A DNA stretch of 64,000 nucleotides, taken from NCBI RefSeq assembly GCF_028807635.1, contig NZ_JARBAX010000001.1, positions 186,001 to 250,000 of the forward strand, written 5' to 3'. Below the pieces are notes generated by a model. That model searched no databases and was not told the origin of the DNA. It saw only the letters and a program-made list of their open reading frames with translations. The position numbers and the translations under genes were made by a program. This stretch comes from Streptomyces spiramyceticus (GTDB taxonomy: Bacteria; Actinomycetota; Actinomycetes; Streptomycetales; Streptomycetaceae). The stretch's first letter is position 1, and each line of letters opens with the position of its first letter. Below are positions 1 to 9,776 of this stretch, in pieces.

Positions 1-1306
1 CCGTCTCGTCCCGGTATCTCGACGCCCTGACCCGGTCCTCGGACGTCACTTCCCGTACGTCGAACCAGCCGTCCCGCAACAGGCTGCGGCGGTGCCACGC
101 CGGTTCGCCGTCGATGTCGACGACCGCGACGCCGGGTAGCTCCCGCCGGACGAGCTCGCGTTCGAAGGCGCTGTCGTCGACGAAGACGAAACTGTCGACG
201 GACAGGCCGAGGGTCTCGGCGAGGACGTTCAGGTTGTCGTGCTTGGGCTGCCAGTTCGCGATGATCCGCACGAAGTCCTGATCGCGCAGCGCCATGCGCG
301 GGTGCTCGCGCAGCGCCCGGGTCACCAGCTCGGGTTCGTTCTTGCTGACGGCGGCGACGAGGACGCCCTGCGAACCGAGCTGCCGGACGACCTGCTGGAA
401 CGCCAGGAACGCCTCGCCCCGGTAGCCGTCGCCGACCTCGATGCCTTCCACTCCGTCGTCGCCGAGTACGCCGCCCCACAGGGTGTTGTCGAGGTCGAGC
501 ACGAGGCACTTCTTCGACCGCCCGGTCAACTGCCGGGCTAGGTGCCCGATCTCGGCGGCGTACGCGAAGAGCAGGTCGTCGGTCAAGTGGGCCTTGGCGT
601 AGATGCTGAGGCGTTCGTCGCTGACCGGCACGCCCTGGGCGACGATCGGGTCCAGATCCAGTACGACGACCGACGGATTGTCCTCGGCCAGCCTGAGCAG
701 CCGGGTGTTGGCCTCCCGCCAGACCGCGCCCAGCCGGGCCCGGGAGCGGTGGTCCACGAGCTGGCCGGTGTGCCCGCGCAGCAGCGGCATTGTGTTCAGC
801 ACCAGGGTGCCCGGGGTCTCGGCGAACCGCGCGGCGAGCCGTTCGAGCAGACCGATCTTGTCGGCCGCGGCCCGTTCCACGTCCTCGGGGCGCCAGGGAA
901 CCGGCACTTCGTCGAACACGATCATCGGGTCCAGTACGCACAGGACGAGGTCCGGGCGTGCCGCGTTCAGTTTGCCGGCCGGGTCGAGCAGGTCGAACAC
1001 GTAGTTGTCGAAGTCGGCCAGTACGGGGCGTGCCACCAGGCCGTGCCGGGCCAGCTGGGCGGTCAGGGCCGGGGCCAGTGCCCCGAGGGTGCCGTGCCCG
1101 GTGACGCCGATCGTGACGAGCGGCGTTCCGGGGTGGGCCCTGGAGATCTCCTCCGTGTCGAGCCGGGCGAGAAGCCGCCCGGCTCGCAGCAGTTCCGCGC
1201 CCGAGAGCCGGGCCACCAGCTCGCCCGCCCTCGGGTACTCCGCTACGAGACGACCCGCGTCGGCCAGGTCGCGCAGCTCGGCCGCGGCCGAAGCGTCAGC
1301 GGACAC
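1..1306 (-). CDS. FkbH-like HAD-superfamily protein, 3' end cut by window edge
   Basis: The reading frame runs open from a GTG at 1306 through the left edge, so at least 435 codons are present. The start is chosen because a GGAGG lies 7 bases upstream and the preceding ABC gene stops at 1309. About residue 270 it carries DLDNTLWGG, the phosphatase-like DxD motif typical of FkbH proteins, followed by VSKNEP and a VFVDDSAFER segment. The N-terminal 260 residues read as an SGNH-like region. FkbH-family proteins load a glyceryl unit from 1,3-bisphosphoglycerate onto an acyl carrier protein for polyketide or hybrid lines. Such a step is not expected in a plain Hpg/Dpg peptide cluster. The family call is firm; the role here is inferred. 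Confidence 0.85.
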   Translation of the reverse strand, partial: MSADASAAAELRDLADAGRLVAEYPRAGELVARLSGAELLRAGRLLARLDTEEISRAHPGTPLVTIGVTGHGTLGALAPALTAQLARHGLVARPVLADFDNYVFDLLDPAGKLNAARPDLVLCVLDPMIVFDEVPVPWRPEDVERAAADKIGLLERLAARFAETPGTLVLNTMPLLRGHTGQLVDHRSRARLGAVWREANTRLLRLAEDNPSVVVLDLDPIVAQGVPVSDERLSIYAKAHLTDDLLFAYAAEIGHLARQLTGRSKKCLVLDLDNTLWGGVLGDDGVEGIEVGDGYRGEAFLAFQQVVRQLGSQGVLVAAVSKNEPELVTRALREHPRMALRDQDFVRIIANWQPKHDNLNVLAETLGLSVDSFVFVDDSAFERELVRRELPGVAVVDIDGEPAWHRRSLLRDGWFDVREVTSEDRVRASRYRDET

Positions 1307-1308
1307 GT

Positions 1309-3393
1309 TCACCTCCTCTGCGGTTGCGCGCCCGGCGGGGGCGGTGGCGGGGCGCCGCCACCACCCAGGACCTGCAGCGGGGGCGGGCCGTCGGGGCCGC
1401 CGAAGGAGCCGTCCGGGGGCGGCGGCAGCATCTGGCCCATGCCGCCGGGCGGGGGGCCGCCGAAGTGCTGCGGTCCACCGGCGAACTGGGGGGCGGGTTC
1501 CTCGCGTGCGGGGGGCGGCGCCGCGAACTGGGTGCGGTAGAGCTCCGCGTAGAGCCCGCCGGCCAGCAGAAGATCCTCGTGGATGCCCTGCTCCCGGATT
1601 TCGCCGTCCTCGACGACCAGGATCTGGTCGGCCTCGCGGATGGTGGACAGCCGGTGGGCGATCACCAGGGACGTCCGGCCTGCGAGTGCGGTCTTGAGCG
1701 CCCGCTGGACGGCCGCTTCGGACTCCGAGTCCAGGTGCGCAGTGGCCTCGTCGAGCACGACGACGGAGGGGGCCTTGAGGAGCAGCCGTGCCAGGGCGAT
1801 CCGCTGCTTCTCGCCACCGGACAGCCGGTAGCCGCGGTCACCGACGATCGTGTCCAGGCCGTCGGGCAGGGACGAGATCAGGTCCCAGATCTGCGCCGAC
1901 TTGCATGCCTCGGTCAGTTCGTCCTCGCTCGCCTCCGGCCGGGCGTACATCAGGTTGGTCCGGAGGGTGTCGTGGAACAGGTGCGCGTCCTGGGTGACCA
2001 TGCCGATGGTGTCGCGCAGGGACTCCATGGTGAGGTCGCGGGCGTCGACGCCGTCGATCCGCACGGTGCCCGACGTGGGGTCGTACAGGCGGGGCACCAG
2101 GTGGGTGATGGTCGTCTTGCCGGCGCCGGAGGGTCCGACCAGCGCCGTGAGCTTGCCCGCGGGCACCTTGAAGGTCAGGTCCTTCAGGGTCAGGGCGTTG
2201 TCCTTGCGGACCTGTGAGGGGAGCGCGATCGACTCCAGAGAGGCGAGCGAGACGTCGGCGGCGGCCGGGTAGCGGAAGCTCACGCCCTCGAACTCGATCT
2301 CCGGGGCGGCCGAGCCGCGGCCAGGGAGCGCCTCGGCGTCGGGCTTCTCCGCGATCAGCGGCTTGAGGTCGAGCAGTTCGAAGAGCCGGTCGAAGCTGAC
2401 GAGTGCGGTCATCACGTTGGCCTGCACGCTGGACAGCTGGTTGATCGGCCCGAAGAGCCGGGTGAGCAGCGCGGCCAGGGCGACCAGGGTGCCGATCTCG
2501 AAGGCTCCGTGGATGACGAGCGTGCCGCCGACTCCGTACACGACGGCGGTGGCGAGGGTCGCCAGGAGGGTGACCGAGACCAGGAGCATGCGGCCGTAGA
2601 CGAAGTTGAGTACGCCGATGTCCCGGACGCGGGCGGCCCGGCCGCGGAACAGCTTCGTCTCCTGGTCGGGCCGGCCGTACAGCTTGGCCAGCAGGGCGCC
2701 CGCCACGTTGAACCGCTCGTGCATGAGCGTGCCCATCTCGGCGTTCTGCTCCATCGATTCCCGCATGAGCCGCTGCATTCTGCGGCCGATGATCTTGCCG
2801 GGGAGGACGAAGAACGGCAGAACCACGAGGGCGACGAGGGTGATCACCCAGGAGAGGTAGAACATCGCGCCGAGCACGAGGAGCAGTGCCAGCGCGCCGG
2901 AGACGACGGTCGACAGCAGGGTGGTGAGGGCCTGTTGTGCCCCGACCACGTCGGTGTTCAACCTGCTGACCAGGGCTCCGGTCTGCGCGCGGGTGAAGAA
3001 CGCGAGCGGCTGGCGCTGCACGTGCTCGAACACCTCTGTCCGAAGGTCGTAGACCAGCCCCTCGCTGATGCGGGCGGAGTACAGGCTCTGGGTGAACGCC
3101 GCCGCCGTTTCCAGCAGCGCGAGGCCGACGACCGCGAAGGTCACCGCGAGGACGACCCCGGTGTCGCGGGGGACGATTCCGTTGTCGATGAGCACCTTGA
3201 AGAGAAAGGGAGTCGCGACTGTGATCACCGCTTCGAGCGTGGTGATGAACAGGAGGAATCCCACGGTCCGGCGGTAGGGCTTGATGTACGGGAGGATCCG
3301 CGGCACGGTGCCGGGTTTTATCTTCTGGCGGGTGAGCCCGGAATCCGAGCCGAACCCGTGCATCACCATTGTTGGCCCCGGGCCTCCAATCAT
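1309..3393 (-). CDS. ABC exporter, fused membrane and ATPase domains, with proline/glycine-rich tail
   Basis: This is a 694-residue half-transporter. An ABC_membrane domain with six likely helices covers about residues 30-330. The ATPase has Walker A GPSGAGKTT near 420, signature LSGGEKQRIALARLL near 525 and Walker B VVVLDEATA near 543. It probably exports the peptide product, as ABC genes in glycopeptide-type clusters do. The ATG at 3393 has AAGGAGG 10 bases upstream. Two oddities stand out: a roughly 20-residue insertion ahead of Walker A, and a C-terminal tail of about 65 residues built almost only of Pro, Gly, Ala and Gln, ending in PPPPPPGAQPQRR. It is immediately followed by the FkbH-like gene, suggesting cotranscription. 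Confidence 0.9.
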   Translation of the reverse strand: MIGGPGPTMVMHGFGSDSGLTRQKIKPGTVPRILPYIKPYRRTVGFLLFITTLEAVITVATPFLFKVLIDNGIVPRDTGVVLAVTFAVVGLALLETAAAFTQSLYSARISEGLVYDLRTEVFEHVQRQPLAFFTRAQTGALVSRLNTDVVGAQQALTTLLSTVVSGALALLLVLGAMFYLSWVITLVALVVLPFFVLPGKIIGRRMQRLMRESMEQNAEMGTLMHERFNVAGALLAKLYGRPDQETKLFRGRAARVRDIGVLNFVYGRMLLVSVTLLATLATAVVYGVGGTLVIHGAFEIGTLVALAALLTRLFGPINQLSSVQANVMTALVSFDRLFELLDLKPLIAEKPDAEALPGRGSAAPEIEFEGVSFRYPAAADVSLASLESIALPSQVRKDNALTLKDLTFKVPAGKLTALVGPSGAGKTTITHLVPRLYDPTSGTVRIDGVDARDLTMESLRDTIGMVTQDAHLFHDTLRTNLMYARPEASEDELTEACKSAQIWDLISSLPDGLDTIVGDRGYRLSGGEKQRIALARLLLKAPSVVVLDEATAHLDSESEAAVQRALKTALAGRTSLVIAHRLSTIREADQILVVEDGEIREQGIHEDLLLAGGLYAELYRTQFAAPPPAREEPAPQFAGGPQHFGGPPPGGMGQMLPPPPDGSFGGPDGPPPLQVLGGGGAPPPPPPGAQPQRR

Positions 3394-3446
3394 GGCTCCG
3401 AAACCTCCTTATCCGTTTGAGTAATCGGACACGCCTTTTTTATTCG

Positions 3447-3504
3447 GGCTCTTCGAAGCCGACCGGGGTAACGCTCAAGGCTCCCCGGTCGACTTCGAAG
3501 AGCC
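3447..3504. terminator. Long hairpin between mbtH and the ABC exporter gene
   Basis: Arms 3447-3468 and 3483-3504 are complementary over about 21 bases (GGCTCTTCGAAG...CTTCGAAGAGCC) with a 14-base loop. It sits directly after the mbtH stop codon. There is no T-tract on the mbtH strand, so it may be a Streptomyces-type terminator or an mRNA processing or attenuation point that sets mbtH apart from the exporter. Confidence 0.65.
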
Positions 3505-3505
3505 G

Positions 3506-3730
3506 TTATTCGGCGCGCTCGTACTGCTTCATTTCCTCGATGAGGCTCTTCGGGCGCATGTCCGTCCAGTTCTCCTCGATGTAGTCGAGGCACGCCTGTC
3601 GGGCGTTCTCACCGAAGGCGATTTCCCAGCCCGGCGGGACATCGGCGAAGGTCGGCCAGAGAGAGTACTGACCCTCGTCGTTGATGAGCGCGTAAAAGGT
3701 CCCGTCTTCGTTGTCGAATGGATTCGCCAT
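3506..3730 (-). CDS. mbtH: MbtH-like protein
   Basis: This 74-residue protein has the family hallmarks in order: NPFD near the N-terminus, the SLWP segment, the VPPGW block and a C-terminal WTDMRP. MbtH proteins bind adenylation domains of peptide synthetases and are often needed for their folding or activity. No adenylation domain is in the window, so the partner synthetase should lie to the left. The ATG at 3730 has GGGAGG 8 bases upstream. Upstream lie two StrR-type boxes, so the gene is probably under the pathway StrR regulator. Confidence 0.95.
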   Translation of the reverse strand: MANPFDNEDGTFYALINDEGQYSLWPTFADVPPGWEIAFGENARQACLDYIEENWTDMRPKSLIEEMKQYERAE

Positions 3731-3843
3731 GTTCACCCTCCCGTGGAGCCAAGCCGACTCGATAAACGCGCGGAATTTGGCACTGTGCCACTGCGGAGCG
3801 ATCGTAGTTGCCGCAATCTGGCCGGACAAGGAGCGGTGCAGCC

Positions 3844-3872
3844 GTCCAACCAGCCGATTCCGGCACTTGGAC
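3844..3872. promoter_or_regulatory. StrR/Bbr-type operator 1
   Basis: GTCCAA, 17 bases, TTGGAC: a perfect match to the inverted-repeat box I recall for Bbr, the StrR-family regulator of balhimycin synthesis. It lies 114 bases upstream of mbtH in the mbtH / response-regulator divergent region. The bases next to each half (C inside both arms) are shared with operators 2 and 3. Confidence 0.8.
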
Positions 3873-3892
3873 GCGTGCGTTCCGGAAATGCT

Positions 3893-3921
3893 GTCCAACT
3901 GACCGGCACAGCCACTTGGAC
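3893..3921. promoter_or_regulatory. StrR/Bbr-type operator 2
   Basis: A second perfect GTCCAA-N17-TTGGAC copy lies 21 bases beyond operator 1. Both copies are followed by a similar CGCG...GTTC...GGAA stretch, so the whole module looks duplicated. It lies 195 bases upstream of the response regulator start. The 386-base intergenic region 3731-4115 otherwise holds no gene. Confidence 0.8.
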
Positions 3922-4115
3922 GCGAGTTCGGAATCGGTACGATTTCTTTTGATTCCCTATTCGGCCGGCTCGGCGGACGCGCGGGCTCACAGACTCTCCG
4001 ACTCCCGGACTCGCAGGATCCTGGACGAAACCCTGCTGAAACCGGGTAGGGAGCATCCTGGACCAGCTTTTCAAGATGATCTTGCCGGGAGCGCAAGGCG
4101 GAGAGAGGACGACAG

Positions 4116-4769
4116 GTGCGGGTTCTCGTGGTGGAGGACGACGAGGAGATGGCGCAGACAGTGGCCGTCGGTCTGCGCCGGGCGCGGATGGCCGTCGATG
4201 TGGCGTTCGACGGCCAGGAGGGCCTCGACCGCGCGCTGTTCAGCGACTACGACGTGATCGTGCTCGACCGGGACCTGCCCGGGATGCATGGCGACGACGT
4301 CTGCGCCGAGTTGATCGCGTCGGGGTGCCGGAGCCGGGTGCTGATGCTGACCGCCGCGGCGACGGCGGAGGCCCTGGTCGACGGGCTCAGCCTGGGCGCC
4401 GACGACTACCTCGCCAAGCCGTTCGACTTCCCGGTCCTGGTCGCGCGGATCGGTGCGCTGGCCCGCCGCAGTCATCCGCTCATGCCACCGGTGATCCGCC
4501 ACGGTGACCTCGAGGTCGACACGGCCCGGCGCAAGGCCAGCCGGGGCGGCCGCCAACTGGACCTCGCCCCCAAGGAGTTCGGGGTCCTGGAGTTACTCGC
4601 GAGCTCCAAGGGCCGGGCCGTATCCGCCGAGGAACTCCTGGAACGGGTATGGGACGAGGCCGCCGACCCGTTCACCAGCGCCGTGAAGATCACTGTCAGC
4701 CGGCTGCGGGCCAAGCTCGGGAACCCCCCGGTCATCGAGACCGTGGCCAAGAGCGGGTACCGGATCTGA
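4116..4769 (+). CDS. Orphan OmpR/PhoB-type response regulator
   Basis: The protein has 217 residues. Residues 1-115 form a receiver domain (acidic VVEDDEE at the start, phosphoacceptor Asp in VLDRDLPG near residue 51, Lys in LAKPF near 100). A winged-helix DNA-binding domain of about residues 128-217 ends in VAKSGYRI. It resembles VanR-type regulators of glycopeptide clusters in architecture. No sensor kinase is next to it; the following gene points the other way. Codon 160 is a TTA (4593-4595), so translation should need the bldA tRNA. The GTG start at 4116 is the first residue of the conserved RVLVVEDD strand. Confidence 0.88.
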   Translation: MRVLVVEDDEEMAQTVAVGLRRARMAVDVAFDGQEGLDRALFSDYDVIVLDRDLPGMHGDDVCAELIASGCRSRVLMLTAAATAEALVDGLSLGADDYLAKPFDFPVLVARIGALARRSHPLMPPVIRHGDLEVDTARRKASRGGRQLDLAPKEFGVLELLASSKGRAVSAEELLERVWDEAADPFTSAVKITVSRLRAKLGNPPVIETVAKSGYRI

Positions 4770-4785
4770 GGGAGCCGGTCGGCCC

Positions 4786-5601
4786 TCAGGCGTTTTGTCC
4801 GTGGGTGGCGAAGAAGTCGATGATCGCGGCATTCACGGCGTCGGGCCTCTCCAGGTAGCCGTAGTGACCGCAGTCGGCGATCTCGGTGTACGTGGCGCCC
4901 GGGATGCTCTCCGCGACCTCGCGCGGCAGATGCGGGCGGACGATCAGGTCGTCCCGGAATCCGATGACGAGACACGGGCAGCTGATCTGCCGGTAGTGCG
5001 GGAGCCGGTTCGGGATCACATCAAGAGCCAGCTGCCCCCGGAATCCGGACGGGTCGATCATCGACATCTCGAAGACGCTGAGCCAGTCCCTGAGTTGCTC
5101 CTCGTCGTTGAGCGTCCGCGGTGACAGGTTCTGGAGGGCATGTACGTACGCCGCGTAGCGGGACGGAACCTTGACCTCGCTGTCGCTCAGTTCCAGGTCG
5201 GCGGCCGACATGGCGGTGATCAGCGCGTCGGCCCTCCCGCTGCTCGCCATCAGTACGGCCTGCCGGACGAGTCCGGGCCTCGCCACGAGGAGTTCCTGGA
5301 CGATGATCCCGCCCAGCGAGTAGCCCACCACTCGGCACGGCCCCGTCCCCAGGTACTCGATGAGGCCGGCGACGTCCGACACCATGTCGTCGAGAGTGAA
5401 CCCTTCCGGGCACTGGTCGGTCGGCGGGATCCCCCTGTTGTCGAGTGTGATCACCCGGTAACCCGCCGCCTTCAGGGCGGGAACCTGGTGTGCCCGCCAG
5501 ACCCGCCCCGGGGCCCCGGTGCCCGTGACCATCACGACCGGCTCGCCGGAGCCGTAATCGTCAAAGCTGAGATTGATCCCGTTGATACGCACAACCGGCA
5601 T
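4786..5601 (-). CDS. Alpha/beta-hydrolase
   Basis: This 271-residue hydrolase has nucleophile elbow GYSLGG near residue 93, an acid in the FRDD segment near 213 and a catalytic His in DCGHYGYLERP near 240. An oxyanion-strand GTGAPGRVW lies near 30. The substrate is not evident; candidates are a thioester editing or peptide tailoring step of the cluster. The frame is open further upstream, but ATG 5601 has GGAGGGAG just before it. A strong terminator separates it from dpgD, so it may have its own promoter. Confidence 0.85.
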   Translation of the reverse strand: MPVVRINGINLSFDDYGSGEPVVMVTGTGAPGRVWRAHQVPALKAAGYRVITLDNRGIPPTDQCPEGFTLDDMVSDVAGLIEYLGTGPCRVVGYSLGGIIVQELLVARPGLVRQAVLMASSGRADALITAMSAADLELSDSEVKVPSRYAAYVHALQNLSPRTLNDEEQLRDWLSVFEMSMIDPSGFRGQLALDVIPNRLPHYRQISCPCLVIGFRDDLIVRPHLPREVAESIPGATYTEIADCGHYGYLERPDAVNAAIIDFFATHGQNA

Positions 5602-5662
5602 GCGCTGCTCCCTCCACGTACCGAAACTTCCCACGGCCGGGGCACCAGGTACCGGCCGGGCC

Positions 5663-5704
5663 GGGCCCGTCGGTGGGCCGGATCGAGCACCCACCGACGG
5701 GCCC
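5663..5704. terminator. Terminator hairpin after dpgD
   Basis: A perfect 15-base stem (GGGCCCGTCGGTGGG and its complement, arms 5663-5677 and 5690-5704) with a 12-base loop begins 10 bases past the dpgD stop. It should end the hpgT-dpgABCD transcript. Confidence 0.75.
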
Positions 5705-5714
5705 AACAATGCGC

Positions 5715-8519
<2,805 letters not shown>

Positions 8520-8523
<4 letters not shown>

Positions 8524-9692
8524 CACTGGACCAGCGCCGTCTCGAGTGTGGATCCCGGCCCCATGGTCATGAGGACGCCGTAGTCACCGGGTTGGGCGAC
8601 CTTTTCGTCGAGGAGCCTCTCGTACGAGAAGAGGAAGGAACCGCTCGACACATTTCCGTAGTCACGCAGCACCTCGACGGTGTGCCGCAACGCGTGGCGC
8701 GTCAGGCCGAGGTTGACGATCACGGCGTCGATCACCTTCTTGCCGCCGGAGTGGACCAGCCAGTGCCCGATGTCGCTCCTGCGCAGTCCCGTCCCCTGGA
8801 GCAGTCGGTCGACGACGAGTTCGGCGTGCGCGCCCACGACGTAGGGGATCTGCGGATCGAGGAAGAAGCTGAACCGGCTCTGCGTCGCGTCCCAGTCGTA
8901 GCGCATGGCGCCCACTGCTTCCGGGATGATGCAGCTGGCGAATTTGAGGATGCTCGGGCCCTCGGGGGTTCCCGAAGCGGCGTCCTGCGTGCCCGAGACG
9001 AGGGCTATGGCACCGGCGCCGTCGCCGAACAGGCTGTTCACGACCGCAGTCCGCATGGTCGAGTCCATCGCGTACGCGGCGGAGCAGGCCTCCGCACAGA
9101 GCACGACGGCGAGTTCGCCGGGGTGTGCGCTGGACCAGCCGGACACCACGTTGAGGGCGTTGAGGCCGGCGTTGCAGCCCATGCCGACGATGTCGGAGCG
9201 GCTGCAGTGCCGGTCGATGCCCAGCTCGCGGATCATCAGGGCGCTGAGGCCGGGGGTGAGGAATCCGGTGGAGGTCACACAGCACAGGTGACGCAGGTCG
9301 GAGAGATCGGCGCCCGCCCTCTTCAGGCAGGCGCGCAGGGCCTCGGTGCCCATTTCGATCGCCAGGGCCTTGTGCTTGGCGAGGAGTTCCCCCTGCGGCT
9401 CCGAAACACGCTCGCCGTCCGCGTTCTGCGGAGGGAGGGTGAGGTGGCGTTGTTCGATCGCACTGTTGAGGAAGACCGAGCGGATTCGGGGGTCGCTGAT
9501 GTCGAAGGCGTCGAGGACCTCCTGCTGCGAGAGCGAGGTACCGGTCGAGGCTGTGCCCACTCCTACGATGCGCGGCGCGAGAGGTGTCTGCATACCTTGA
9601 GCGCCCCATATCGACGGGTCGGTGTCCGTAATCTCCGCGCCCGAAAGTACCGGACGGTCAATGTTGATGGTCAACGGAAAGTCCACCCCCAC
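8520..9692 (-). CDS. dpgA: DpgA, type III polyketide synthase making the Dpg skeleton
   Basis: This 390-residue chalcone-synthase-like enzyme has the active-site Cys in IVGMGCNAGLNAL near residue 190, a His in the FFLDPQIPYVVGAHAE region near 300 and an Asn/Gly-rich VHSGGKKVIDAV segment. It condenses four malonyl-CoA units. The C-terminal GDYGVLMTMGPGSTLE is family-typical. Start at GTG 9692 is kept because the N-terminal MGVD resembles what I recall of DpgA proteins. The first 33 codons have weaker GC bias, and ATG 9593 is an alternative. It follows hpgT by 84 bases. Confidence 0.93.
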
Positions 9693-9776
9693 GTACGCGG
9701 CTTGCTCCGCGGTGTTTGCGTGATCCTGCTTCCGGCCACTCTCTTCGCCTTTCTCGGGACAGGTTTCCGGGTGGTT

